Positions 40,281 to 50,202 of a DNA stretch of 64,000 nucleotides are shown here, one piece after another; position 1 is the first letter of the stretch, and each line of letters opens with the position of its first letter. The position numbers were made by a program, and so were the translations under genes. The stretch is from assembly GCF_003013715.1 (NCBI RefSeq), contig NC_072818.1, positions 744,001-808,000 of the forward strand. The letters are read 5' to 3'. Below the pieces are notes generated by a model. That model saw only the letters and a program-made list of their open reading frames with translations. It ran no database searches and was not told the DNA's origin. Source of the DNA: Candidozyma auris (Eukaryota > Ascomycota > Pichiomycetes > Serinales > Metschnikowiaceae).

Positions 40281-41456
40281 TTAATGAGTGGTGTGTCCCC
40301 TGTGGTACTTGAGCCCGTTGAGGTTCTTGTATCTCTTGCCGCAAACCTCGCAACGGTACGGTTTGTCTTTCTCCATGCCGGCACCATCGAGGTAAGGGGT
40401 GTTGGACTCAGGGTCAATGATGGAAAAGGTCCCGTCTTCGTTCTCTTTGAGCGTTTGGTTCTGGTGGCCATGCAAACGGTGATATTTGAGGCCGTTTTGG
40501 TTCTTATAGGTTTTTTCACAGCCGATCACAGGACACTTGAAAGGCTTATATTCTTCATTCTCCATCACATACAAGTGTCTAGCTGGATCGTCAATATACA
40601 TGCTGTCGGAGTCGGCGTCTGCCACTTGAGGATTCACCTTATGGGGCGGAAGATGCCTCTGTTGATGCTGGTTACTGTTGTTGTGGTGGGGCGCACCATT
40701 TCCGGTGCCGGCATGGGATATCGACCCAGAAACGGACCCTTGGGCAATCGTCTGGTTCTGTAGATTAAAATGGCTTGCCGGAAGGTGTAACGAGCCCTGT
40801 TGCTGCTGCTGTTGTTGCTGATGCTGTTGCTGGTGATGGTGGTTGTTCAAGAACACATCGGTGGTGGAAACGGTCTCCATGACATTGTGGATGTTGTTGA
40901 GGTTGTTTCTCTGGCGGTGCGCCGCAAGCAAGTGGGAGTCTGCCTCCTGTTGCGGCGACGCCAGAATGTGTGCCTCCTCGTAGTGCCTCAACAAGTCGTG
41001 GAGCGTCGGCAAGAGCTGTCCACAGCACGAGTAGTCTTTACAGTAGTCTGCTTCTAATGTGGTGAGATACAGCGTTGTGTTTGGCGGCGAAAGCGTTCCC
41101 GCGTGGAGACTGGCGGCATTTACCGGCTGAGACACCGAGCTCATACGAAACAGGCCCCTTCTTGGGTTTATGAGGTTCCCCGGGAGATTGGCACCGTTGG
41201 CATTATTGGAACCCCCTGGATGGTTCTGGTACATCATCACCTCGTCCTTGAGCCACAGGCCAATGGTGACAGAACCCCAAGAAACGCCGCCCATGCCCTG
41301 GGAGTGGGCAATCAGCTCTCTGCGGAAACGGGAGTTGTTGAAGATACTGGGTTGTCTCTGATGAGTAATATCTATGGGCTGGGGCACATTTAGAAAATCC
41401 TGGGAAGGTTCCAGCAGGCCCGAGCCGCCGTTGTCGAAAATGGAGGTGTTAAACAT
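40281..41456 (-). CDS. SFP1: C2H2 zinc-finger transcription factor Sfp1
   Basis: 391 residues with two C-terminal split C2H2 fingers: CPVIGCEKTYKNQNGLKYHR and CEVCGKRYKNLNGLKYHRGH, separated by about 40 residues that include the conserved TPYLDGAGMEKDKPYRC. This arrangement and the finger sequences are diagnostic of Sfp1, the TORC1-controlled activator of ribosomal protein and ribosome-biogenesis genes. The middle has a His/Gln tract (about residues 205-222), coded by CAG/CAA repeats at 40797-40850 and likely to vary in length. The N-terminus carries the conserved FRRELIAHSQGMGGVSWGSV-type block. It is shorter than S. cerevisiae Sfp1 (683) but near the size of Candida homologues. Confidence 0.93.
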   Translation of the reverse strand: MFNTSIFDNGGSGLLEPSQDFLNVPQPIDITHQRQPSIFNNSRFRRELIAHSQGMGGVSWGSVTIGLWLKDEVMMYQNHPGGSNNANGANLPGNLINPRRGLFRMSSVSQPVNAASLHAGTLSPPNTTLYLTTLEADYCKDYSCCGQLLPTLHDLLRHYEEAHILASPQQEADSHLLAAHRQRNNLNNIHNVMETVSTTDVFLNNHHHQQQHQQQQQQQQGSLHLPASHFNLQNQTIAQGSVSGSISHAGTGNGAPHHNNSNQHQQRHLPPHKVNPQVADADSDSMYIDDPARHLYVMENEEYKPFKCPVIGCEKTYKNQNGLKYHRLHGHQNQTLKENEDGTFSIIDPESNTPYLDGAGMEKDKPYRCEVCGKRYKNLNGLKYHRGHTTH

Positions 41457-42490
41457 GCAATGGGATGGTGCACTGGGAGCTGAATGTCTGGGAATTTGTG
41501 TTATTAGTGTGACTTAGTTCCCTTAGTTGAAGCACTGGCTAATCTGTCTATTTGCTAGCTCCAGGTGAGACTGGCTAAAAAAGATATAAGTTGATAAGCG
41601 AGGCTGCTTTCTTATTGGCTGCCGGTGCACTAACACTAGGAGGAGCTGGCGATACTCTTTCTGAAGTGGCCCTCTATATGGGTGAACTTATGGATTAGTG
41701 ATAACGAACCTATAGATTGGGACGGATATGGGTATATTTGTCAGGCGTGCATATAGGCGCCGTGATTTCTTTTTTGGGCACAGCACTACCGGCCCTAGCA
41801 TGGGCCATAATATGTTTTATGAAGTATGAACATCGGTACTAGAGCTTGAAATCAAGGGCTCTTTGATGGTGCTCTTTAATTTTTTTAATTCTGATTGTGT
41901 TGGCGATTGCATGGCCTTGTCGCTTCTCCTAAAAGAGTGTACTGCATATGGTTGCACATTGCCTCTCTCCATTCGTCATTAAATTTCCCTTGAAAGCGGG
42001 AGCTCAAAGTAGAAAAATTGGTCATAAAGGTAAATTGTCATTCGGTAGACTGTGTATCAATTTTTGGGCTATCTGGGGTCACCGGTTCATGTGGAAACGG
42101 CATAAGGATGCTAAATCTAAGGAGACAGTTCCGTGCTGTGTACAGTACACGCTCCAAACTGACCCCCCTCAAATCTGGAAATTTCACTTTGTGACGGCAA
42201 CGGCATCTCTGGTCACGTGATCTCGTTCCGATGCCCTGAACCAGCCAATCACTGAACACATCAAATAGCGTAGTGAACTTGAAGTCCAGAACAGACAAGC
42301 TCTTTGATAAAAAAAAGGACGCAAAATAAGCTTGCAAAGAATAAGAAAGCGCTGTGAATCTGTGGTGATTGCGTAGTTTTGTTCTACGTTCTGTTATCTA
42401 CTCAGTGACAGCGGTTACGCTGTCTTTGCCTCCCTCGGTTGTTGCACTGTGAGTTGCATCTGCGTGAATTTTGAGAACGTTACTGATCGG

Positions 42491-42507
42491 GTGACTATAG
42501 TCACGTG
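42491..42507. promoter_or_regulatory. 14-bp palindrome overlapping a CACGTG box
   Basis: GTGACTATAGTCAC is a perfect palindrome, and its right arm runs straight into CACGTG (42502-42507). It may bind a dimeric regulator next to a Cbf1-type factor; unproven. Confidence 0.5.
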
Positions 42508-43639
42508 TATATGGTCCGTCCGATACTCACTAGTTCTGTGCGTCGCATGCAGGGGCATGGCGTCAGGCTAAATATCCCACACATCAAAGAAACACAGATG
42601 AGGAATTAGTGAAGATTCCATGAACTTGATAAGATGCAGTCGCAAAAGAACCCCTAATTTATCAAAGAAGAAATCGGAGTTTGCCAAAACCCAGCGAAAG
42701 TATCACTACACCGTTCCAGCTTCAAATGGCTGCGAAGTTTTTAATTGTTTGCCAAATGCAACGCTTTTCCAGACTAGCAACTAGCCACGAAACTTCTCAG
42801 ATTCTAAATGAGTATTGATAAGAAGACCTTAGGTTGCCTCCAAGAAATGCTACAATAGTTCTAATTTTGAAGCAGGCCACGATATTGCAGCCCTTGTGAC
42901 TCAATACAACCTATGCCATCCAACAGTATTGGTAAATATGGTCAACTCAAAGTCGGCTACTATGATGAAGTTGATCTATTTGTCATTCCCAATATGAAAC
43001 TCATATTCAATCTTTCTCTGAATCATTTGTTCAGTCATTTGTGTTGTTTGGAGGGTAGCTTCTGATTGCAAAGAAGCACATGAAGATCAGGGTGAGGGCA
43101 CCTACAAATCTTAAATGGGTATGATTAGATATAATCAGAGATTCTCACGGAGAACTTCTCAAAACACCATCTACTGGTAACAAAAATCAAAGTGCTCCTG
43201 CTGCTGTAGTGCTATTTGTCTACTTTGGCACAAGCTTAGAATGCTTCTACTGCCAGGTGCGAAATGGCTGCAAAACGTGGCAGTCTACCCAAACAGAGCA
43301 CACGAGCAGGGTATGAAAAGAAGAATTAAAAAATATGAACACCAAGAGTCTGAAATGAGAATCTTTCTTTTTCCAATCTGTCAGGCTTCAATTTTCGACA
43401 TTCATATATGGCCTCTCCCCTTTCTGGACACCACAAACGAAAATATCAGCAATGAATATGCAAACGTATTATTTTTCCCAAATACCACTCTTTTCGTCAC
43501 AAATTTATTTACATCTTGCTGTTTGTACATGTGCATTGATCATCTGCTGCATTTGATGCACCTGCTTTGCGTATTCCAAACTCTCGGACCTCGGCCAGGG
43601 GGACTGTGATTGTGCCTGAATACGCGATTGATTGAATTG

Positions 43640-43843
43640 CACGTGCGCGAGATCACGTGCAACAGCCACAACTACTACACTTCTGGGCCCTGTCTTCCCT
43701 GTACGACTCCGGCCTCTGGTCTCTTTACATCATCTGAGACTTCTTCCGAGTTATTAGCCCATAGTCTCCAAAGAAGCAGACTCGCTCGTCGTCAAAACTC
43801 CCATGGAGAACACACCCGACCCAGCCTCTCATTCAATCACGTG
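43640..43843. promoter_or_regulatory. Three CACGTG boxes in the F-box gene promoter
   Basis: CACGTG at 43640-43645, 43654-43659 and 43838-43843, at 160-365 bases before the ATG at 44003. Three copies in 204 bases is well above chance. Cbf1-type control is inferred. Confidence 0.5.
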
Positions 43844-44002
43844 ATCTCTCCGACTCGGATACCGCCGCCCTTTTTGCACCCAAATGAGCAAATCGGTGCT
43901 TCACCACGGTCTGTTGCATATAATGCAAACACTTTGTGGTTTCTGTCTTCACTTTTTTACCCTTTTTCCTCTCCTGTTTCTTCTGTTCTTCATGTCTCTG
44001 CC

Positions 44003-45712
44003 ATGCTTCAGCTCCCCTCGGATGTGATCGTCCGCATTGCCTCATATCTACCCCAGGAAGATAAGCTTAATCTCGCTAAGACATGTCTGGAGTTGTACAA
44101 CACGCTACATCCGCTCATGTACGAGGTCATAGTGCTTGACTCGTCCCGAGTGCACTTAAACGAGCTCCAGGCGTTTGTCAATCGCCACAAATGGTTCGAA
44201 GAATACGGTTTTGACTGCTACCCTACGGTGGTGAGGTCTCTCTATGCGCTAACGAGGCTCTTGAAGAACCTCTCGAAGAATGTGCATTTGTGCAAATATA
44301 TTAAGTACCTAGTGGCTCTGGAAAACATTCCTGATATGCCCCACGTGGAGTTGGTCGGGTTTCTCTCGGGAATAATCCCCAAGTTGACCAACTTGTCTTC
44401 TTTCCAATGGTACTCAGTCCATCAGCCCTTGGACGCCCATTTGATGTCTCAGTTGCCTTCAAGAGTCCAGCAGGTGAGAGGTAATCTCCAGTTTTCCCTG
44501 GCGTTTTCCACATTCAGCTTGCCTGAAAGCGTGGAGATTTTGGACATCTCCAACTTTGGCTGCGAAAAGAACTTGTACAACCTCGTGGGCTTCCCCGAGC
44601 AGTTGTCGTCGCTTACGGTGCTGAAGCTGGTTTCTCCAAGCAGCCGTATGTTCACCACAACGCTTTCACCCTGCTGTTCAGCCGTGCTTTCAAATACCCA
44701 GGAGCTGATCTACTTGGACGCCCCCACATACATTTCGTCGTTGTTCAACTCGCTATCGTTGGACTCACCAATCAAATTGATATCTCTTAAGCTTAGGGAT
44801 ATTTCTGTGTCTGTGTGTGACGCACACATCTTGAAGAACTACGTGGATTTGGCCTGCCTCACGAGCTTGGCTTTGGAGGATTGCACGGAGATCTTGTTTG
44901 ACCATGTCTTGCCCCATAATTACATCTCCTCCACTTCCTCGGCGTACATTCGGCGCAACGCTCCGGCAGAGCTTTTCTTGGACCTTTTGGTTCCCGAGCT
45001 CACTTCTTTGAGGCTGCTTCACATCAGCATGACCAATGAGCTATACTACAACAACTGCATCATCTCATCCATTGCTGCTCTTAAGGGATTGGAGAAAATA
45101 AGCGTCCATTTGAAGTACCTTTATCGTGGCAGTGAACCGATTGACTTGGACCCATTGGTTGAGGCTCTCGAGAAGCACGCCCCAACTTTGAGGTATCTCG
45201 ATGTGTGCTTCAACACTATAGACAACAACGTCTCTCCAGGCCAGAAGAAAAAACAATGCTCTCTTTCGACGGAATCGCTTGCCAGGCTTTCCAATCTCAC
45301 TCAGCTTGAGTACTTGAAGATTCCTGTTTTCAGAAACCAAATGGATACACTCCATGAAAGCCTTCAGCATATACCAAAATTAAAAGTTGCCCAAGTGGGT
45401 GTAACAGACCTGGGATCGAACACTACTAGCAATGGCGACACCTTAATCTATGCTCTTTACAACACCAATTGCCTCATTTCCCAGGACTATTTCACTTCGC
45501 CAAACTCCTTCACGAGCCTGATTCACGACGAGAAAAAGCACGAATACCTCACCTTGAGTGAGAAGTTCAAAGATAGTATCAGTCTGTTAAGGTACATGAG
45601 ATACGATCTTAAGAACCAGTCGCTCGTCTACGACTGCCATGGAGCAGTTACTGAAGCTGAGGATGGCGCGGTAGAGAATTTCGACACACTTGTGTCGTCT
45701 GTCATGATCTGA
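44003..45712 (+). CDS. F-box protein with leucine-rich-like repeats
   Basis: I place the start at ATG 44003 (MLQLPSDVIVRIASYLPQ), giving 569 residues; the open frame extends to 43610, but that part is leader-like. The F-box is at residues 1-45 (LPSDVIVRIASYL...LNLAKTCLELYNTLHPLMY), the Skp1-binding module. The remainder has irregular Leu-rich repeats with LKLVSPSS, LTSLALEDCTEI, LTSLRLLHISMTN and LEYLKIPVF, like the yeast F-box/LRR-type proteins YLR352W and YDR306C. It is probably a substrate receptor of an SCF ubiquitin ligase with unknown target. One exact copy of the 11-bp motif (44557-44567) lies in its coding region, where it encodes GCE, which I regard as chance. Confidence 0.82.
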   Translation: MLQLPSDVIVRIASYLPQEDKLNLAKTCLELYNTLHPLMYEVIVLDSSRVHLNELQAFVNRHKWFEEYGFDCYPTVVRSLYALTRLLKNLSKNVHLCKYIKYLVALENIPDMPHVELVGFLSGIIPKLTNLSSFQWYSVHQPLDAHLMSQLPSRVQQVRGNLQFSLAFSTFSLPESVEILDISNFGCEKNLYNLVGFPEQLSSLTVLKLVSPSSRMFTTTLSPCCSAVLSNTQELIYLDAPTYISSLFNSLSLDSPIKLISLKLRDISVSVCDAHILKNYVDLACLTSLALEDCTEILFDHVLPHNYISSTSSAYIRRNAPAELFLDLLVPELTSLRLLHISMTNELYYNNCIISSIAALKGLEKISVHLKYLYRGSEPIDLDPLVEALEKHAPTLRYLDVCFNTIDNNVSPGQKKKQCSLSTESLARLSNLTQLEYLKIPVFRNQMDTLHESLQHIPKLKVAQVGVTDLGSNTTSNGDTLIYALYNTNCLISQDYFTSPNSFTSLIHDEKKHEYLTLSEKFKDSISLLRYMRYDLKNQSLVYDCHGAVTEAEDGAVENFDTLVSSVMI

Positions 45713-45809
45713 ATCAGACAACTCTTCCAATTGAAGGCTTACTTCGTCTGTGACTGCAATGCATCTCTAAAATACATAGTTATACAAAAAGAAAGAGCTA
45801 TTCATTTGC

Positions 45810-47507
45810 TTACTCTCCATCGTCGGCGTCGTCAACTTCTTCTTCGAGCTTCTCTTTTCCATTTTGCATGGTTTCCTTGAAAACGTCTAGCGCCCGCTGT
45901 CTGCCCATCTTATAGTCGACGATTGGCTCGGGATACTTGTTCTGCTTTGCAAGTTGGGCCAGTTTAGCGTGGTCAAAAGGAGCATGGATCAACTTCGACT
46001 CGATATCCTTGAGCTCAGGACACCACTTCTTAATAAAGGCTCCCTTGGGGTCAAACCGCTCCGACTGACTCGCAGGATTAAACACACGGAAGTATGGCTG
46101 GGGGTCGACACCAGTAGAAGCAGAAAAACCCCACCCACCGTTGTTTGAAGCGAAATCCCCGTCGATCAACTGAGACATGAAATACTGCTCTCCATACCTC
46201 CAGTCGATAAGCAAGTGCTTGGTGAGAAAACTGGCGACAATCAAACGGCCCCTATTGTTCAAGTGTCCTGTTTCCTTTAACGCTCTCATACTAGCATCCA
46301 CAATAGGGTAGCCTGTGTTGCCTTCCTGCCACTTCAAAAAGTGATCCTTGTTGTATTCCCAAGGCAAGTCGGAATATTCCAAGTGGAAGGGCTTGAACAT
46401 GGAAACATGCGGCCAGAAGCACAAAATGTGCTTGTAAAAATCTCTCCACGAGACCTGTCTGAGGTACTCTGTGATTCCTGGAGCGGCAGTTTCGTTTGCC
46501 TCTGTCAATAACTCCTTCTCATGCAACATCCAAAGAATTGTCCTAGGGGAAAGTGTGCCCGAAGAAATGTGAACACCAAGGTTGGAGGCACCGCCCTCAA
46601 GGGAGTTTCTTGTGTCGCCGTATTTCTTGATGGCATCTGATTCTGTCCATTTTTCCAAAGCGGCGTACGCATCATCTTCGCCAATGTCCTTCCAGTATTT
46701 ATTGAATCTCTTCTCATCCACCTTGATAGTAGGAAGCCCGTGGCCCTGCTTGATTAAGTCTTCTTTGCCAACCTCTTGCTTTACAGGACTATCGACGATA
46801 ATCTTGCCCTTGTCGATATAATGGGCATTGACGTAATCTACCCACGCTCTGTACCATGGCGAGAAGACGGCAAATTGTTTACCTGAGGACTTGGTGACCA
46901 ATTCACCTGGCTGCACGACACACGTATCGTGGCAAACCTGGAAGTTGATGCCTTTCTCCAAGGCCTTATCGATCAACTTAGTCAGAAGTCGTAACTCGTC
47001 CACTTCGTACTCTTGGTTCACGAAAAGGTGAGAGACCTTGTGCTTCTGTAGGAACTCGAGAATTGAGGGAATGATCTTCGCCCTGGTTTCAGCATTGATC
47101 GTGACAAACGCAATATTCAAGTCCGCCAACTTCTTGTGTAGTTTTTGCATGCTCAACACACGATAGTGCATCTGGAACTTTGACTTCCCGTGTGCCTTGG
47201 TCATCTCCTTGCAATTGACCCAGAAACATACCAAGGGCAACTTGTTTTTTGCAGCCAACTTGCTTGCCTCAGACAAGCCCTTGTTGTCGAAAGTGCGGAA
47301 GTCTCTGACAAACCAGTGGGCAATGCAATTGGCCGGTTTGATTTTGGACCTTTCTTTTTCCGTGGATTCTACCTTGTTGAGGAGAATGTTGTATGGTTTG
47401 TTCTCATCCTTCGCATACTTGGTAGCTGCCACCGCTGTGGGCAATTCCTTTGGATAGAACTTAGAGCTGAACTTGGGAAGCTGCTCGAGCTTCTGTTTTT
47501 TTGACAT
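45810..47507 (-). CDS. PHR1: DNA photolyase
   Basis: 565 residues, as in yeast Phr1. The N-terminal alpha/beta domain (about 62-200, with HWFVRDFRTFDNKGL) binds the antenna chromophore. The C-terminal FAD domain carries the class I CPD photolyase signature: GHLNNRGRLIVASFLTKHLL and WRYGEQYF, then NNGGWGFSASTGVDPQPYFR with VFNPASQSERFDP. These residues form the FAD pocket and the Trp electron-transfer chain. The enzyme repairs cyclobutane pyrimidine dimers with visible light in nucleus and mitochondria. In the stretches I checked, in-frame CTG was absent. It is convergent with the F-box gene, 97 bases apart. Confidence 0.96.
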   Translation of the reverse strand: MSKKQKLEQLPKFSSKFYPKELPTAVAATKYAKDENKPYNILLNKVESTEKERSKIKPANCIAHWFVRDFRTFDNKGLSEASKLAAKNKLPLVCFWVNCKEMTKAHGKSKFQMHYRVLSMQKLHKKLADLNIAFVTINAETRAKIIPSILEFLQKHKVSHLFVNQEYEVDELRLLTKLIDKALEKGINFQVCHDTCVVQPGELVTKSSGKQFAVFSPWYRAWVDYVNAHYIDKGKIIVDSPVKQEVGKEDLIKQGHGLPTIKVDEKRFNKYWKDIGEDDAYAALEKWTESDAIKKYGDTRNSLEGGASNLGVHISSGTLSPRTILWMLHEKELLTEANETAAPGITEYLRQVSWRDFYKHILCFWPHVSMFKPFHLEYSDLPWEYNKDHFLKWQEGNTGYPIVDASMRALKETGHLNNRGRLIVASFLTKHLLIDWRYGEQYFMSQLIDGDFASNNGGWGFSASTGVDPQPYFRVFNPASQSERFDPKGAFIKKWCPELKDIESKLIHAPFDHAKLAQLAKQNKYPEPIVDYKMGRQRALDVFKETMQNGKEKLEEEVDDADDGE

Positions 47508-48207
47508 TGAACCCTCTCAGACTGCTACACGATGTTCAGCACATCTTATATGTTGGAGCAACTCACTGTTGCTACTGGTGCTTGCGGTCATGTGATCGTC
47601 TGTGAAAGGACCATTTTCAAGGGCTTAGATGAGCTAGTTGGACGTAGCAAGGTCGCAAATGCTCACAAAACCACGACAGCCCTGTGTATGTGATGTAGTT
47701 CTCGTATTGCTACCGATGTGCGTGGTGATGATTGAGCAACCATAGAGTGCGAGACAATGGACGGGGTTTTTGTGATTTAACCAGCGACGAATTTTGTCAA
47801 TTGCGAAATTTTGGACACTTCTCGTGTCTTGGATCGTAACCCTTGCAAGAATGGTGACAGGTTGACGTCTTTTTGTGATACTTGTTCTTGTTGCATTTAC
47901 ACTGAGCGCATAATTTGCACCCATTTGGAGGTTCCCTACCGTCTAGAGATGTAGCTACAAGTTTACTGAGTATACGAGCAGTAGACTCAAAGAAAGTGTC
48001 TATGACAAACAAATCGCTGAAGACTTAACGTTTTAGTCCTCAACGAGCCCTCCTCTTATTCTTCCTTTTTTGTTCAAATGACTCATAATGAGACAGTACT
48101 AAAAAGCCACGCTCTCCTATACCAGTAAATGGACCATGGCTATCCATCCATGTATCGTAAACTCTACAGTCACTCTTCTTGTAACACCTGGGTAGATCAA
48201 TACTTAT
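47508..48207. other. Spacer between PHR1 and the ABCF gene, with a Cys-rich open frame
   Basis: Divergent promoters of the photolyase and ABCF genes. The minus strand carries a Cys-rich reading frame (47797-48012) and another protein-like frame (to 48222) that overlaps the ABCF start. See the separate entry. Confidence 0.5.
47797..48012 (-). CDS. Possible small Cys-rich protein or gene remnant
   Basis: The frame begins without an ATG (TTG at 48012) and encodes 71 residues. The C-terminal 40 have a dense metal-binding-like pattern: CKLCAQCKC, then CHHSC and a final KCPKF, with several His and Lys residues. Just upstream on the same strand lies another protein-like frame (48222-48040, with an ATG at 48147 and residues MDSHGPFTGIGERGFLVLSH), in a different phase and separated by 28 bases. 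The two could be exons of one small gene, a frameshifted remnant, or chance. No standard splice sites of normal length join them. I do not recognise the family; a metallothionein-like or zinc-binding peptide is one option. Confidence 0.3.
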   Translation of the reverse strand: MFVIDTFFESTARILSKLVATSLDGREPPNGCKLCAQCKCNKNKYHKKTSTCHHSCKGYDPRHEKCPKFRN

Positions 48208-50202
48208 ATGGTCAGAAAGCAAAAGGCTACAGTTCTGGACGAAATTGCCGTCACTTCGGAATCCTCACGTTTCCACAATGAAACTCTAGAGACACTATCT
48301 AAAGATGTCTACTTGAAGAAAGTCTCTATCTCTGTTGGCCTAAAAGACCTTCTACTCGACGCAGATGTGAGACTCAACCACGGAATCAAATATGGGCTTA
48401 TTGGTCCTAATGGATGTGGGAAAACGACCCTCATGAAGTGTCTTGGAGACAAAAGAATTCCTGGGTTAGCTGATAACCTTCGAATTTTGTACGTCGAACA
48501 GTTGCCGGTTGAGAGTACCTCAAAGCTGGTGTTAGAGACCGTTTTGGCTGCTGACAAGGACAGAGTCAAATTACTGCTGCTCTTGTCTACATTGGAGGCA
48601 GCATTGAGTTCAGCCGACCCATTGAAGATAAAGCAGGCCATAAAACAGGTCAAGTTGGAGGAGCAGAAAGCCAATCTAGCTGCAGCACAAAAAACTGCCA
48701 CTGAGAGAACAGGAGCAAGAGGACATAGGGCTCGAAAGGCATTGGTAGAGCAAGAGTCGCTTGTTGCAGAATTGGAGGCTCTTTCTTTGGATGAAGTTGT
48801 TGATTCTAACACTGATGAAGCTTTTGTTGCCCAAGAAATGGCATTACAGTTGAGTGAGCAGCTCAAAGGTTACGATTCAGAGGAAGTGCTTCGCTCCAAG
48901 GCTGCTAAAATCCTCAAGGGTCTCGGTTATTCAGATAAGAAGATGCAGCAGCCAGCCAAAGTGCTCTCAGAAGGCTGGAGAATTCGTGCCTCATTGGCTG
49001 CAGCGTTGCTTCTTCAGCCTGACATACTTCTCCTTGACGAGCCAACAAACCATCTCGATTTGCCCACTGTTTTGTGGCTCCAAAATTACTTGCGGGATCT
49101 TGAAGACGTAACTTTGGTAGTAGTGTCTCACAATCGAGCATTTTTGAACGAGGTGGCCGAAGAAACCATCGTTTGCAAGAAGCAATCTTTGGAATACTAT
49201 GATGGAAATTACGATGAATACATGGAAAACTTCCAAAACAGACAATCCTTCTTGCGGGCTAAAGCTGATGCCAATCGAAAAAAGAAGGAAGCTTTGGAAC
49301 ACAGTATCGAGAAAGGTCTCAATTCAGCTAAGAAAAACGGCGACGATAAGAGTGTGCAAAGAATGGCAGCACGCAAGAAGAAGCTTGACAGAATTGGCAT
49401 GGATGTGAACAGTAAGGGCCACAAATACAAACTTAACAGAGACAGAGCTGGATATCACGAAAACTTCCTTGAAGAAGTTGAAGTTGAAGAAATAGTGGAG
49501 CCTGATCACTGGAATGTGGAGCCCCCACCGCCAATGCGCTACAGTGGGGATTTGTTAGTGACAAGCAATGTCGGGTATAAATATCCCGAAGGCGACGTCA
49601 TCTTTGGCAGAGTTTCCTTCAGCATAGGCCAGAGAGCCCGCATAGCCCTAATCGGCGCCAATGGCACAGGTAAATCGACTCTCATTAAGTTGCTCACGGG
49701 CAAGATTCTTCCCAGTGTTGGACACATAGAAAGGCCAGGAAATGCCACTATAGGCACATTTGACCAGTTCAATGCCGAGGTCTTTCTAGCTGAGTATAGC
49801 TCGGAGGCTACTCCACTCTCTGTGTTCATGGAGAAGTACCCCAACGGTAAAGAAAGCCACTATAGAGGGCATATGGGCAAGTTCGGGCTCCGAGGATCCA
49901 CTGCTATCAAGCCTTTGGCCACGCTAAGTGGAGGAGAGATGGCACGCCTTAAGCTTGCACTCAACTTCTTTGAGCTGTCGCCGAACTTAGTGATTCTTGA
50001 TGAGCCCACCAATCACTTGGACATGCAATCTATCGAGTCGCTCATTGAGTTGATTGATAAGTACGAAGGCGCCGTGGTCATTGCCTCTCACGACCAGTAC
50101 TTCGTGACGAAAGTGGCGAAGGAGATCTACACATTCAAGAAGAAGCAGTTGAAGCAGCTCGAGTCTATGGATGAGTACATCGAGGAGGTAAGTGGAGCAT
50201 GA
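48208..50202 (+). CDS. ABCF ATPase (soluble, translation/ribosome type)
   Basis: 664 residues with two ABC domains and no membrane segments. Domain 1: Walker A GPNGCGKTT (about 71-79), signature LSEGWRIRASLA and Walker B ILLLDEPTNHLDLP. An inter-domain helical linker of about 60 residues, Lys-rich (ANRKKKEALEHSIEKG), follows. Domain 2: GANGTGKST, LSGGEMARLKLA, LVILDEPTNHLDMQ. Both catalytic Glu residues are intact. The family acts on ribosomes (Arb1 in ribosome assembly, Gcn20 in stress signalling, bacterial EttA/Uup). The LSEGWR signature and linker look closer to Uup-like members than to Gcn20; it is longer than Arb1 (610) and shorter than Gcn20 (752), so I give no symbol. Confidence 0.9.
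   Translation: MVRKQKATVLDEIAVTSESSRFHNETLETLSKDVYLKKVSISVGLKDLLLDADVRLNHGIKYGLIGPNGCGKTTLMKCLGDKRIPGLADNLRILYVEQLPVESTSKLVLETVLAADKDRVKLLLLLSTLEAALSSADPLKIKQAIKQVKLEEQKANLAAAQKTATERTGARGHRARKALVEQESLVAELEALSLDEVVDSNTDEAFVAQEMALQLSEQLKGYDSEEVLRSKAAKILKGLGYSDKKMQQPAKVLSEGWRIRASLAAALLLQPDILLLDEPTNHLDLPTVLWLQNYLRDLEDVTLVVVSHNRAFLNEVAEETIVCKKQSLEYYDGNYDEYMENFQNRQSFLRAKADANRKKKEALEHSIEKGLNSAKKNGDDKSVQRMAARKKKLDRIGMDVNSKGHKYKLNRDRAGYHENFLEEVEVEEIVEPDHWNVEPPPPMRYSGDLLVTSNVGYKYPEGDVIFGRVSFSIGQRARIALIGANGTGKSTLIKLLTGKILPSVGHIERPGNATIGTFDQFNAEVFLAEYSSEATPLSVFMEKYPNGKESHYRGHMGKFGLRGSTAIKPLATLSGGEMARLKLALNFFELSPNLVILDEPTNHLDMQSIESLIELIDKYEGAVVIASHDQYFVTKVAKEIYTFKKKQLKQLESMDEYIEEVSGA

Larger units (their letters stand above)
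41457..44002. other. Long divergent spacer between SFP1 and the F-box gene, rich in CACGTG
   Basis: 2.5 kb without a supported gene. It contains five CACGTG cores (42214, 42502, 43640, 43654, 43838), a 14-bp perfect palindrome at 42491-42504, and near matches to the 11-bp motif at 42727 and 43265. Some reading frames extend the F-box gene upstream, but they look like leader sequence. Confidence 0.55.
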
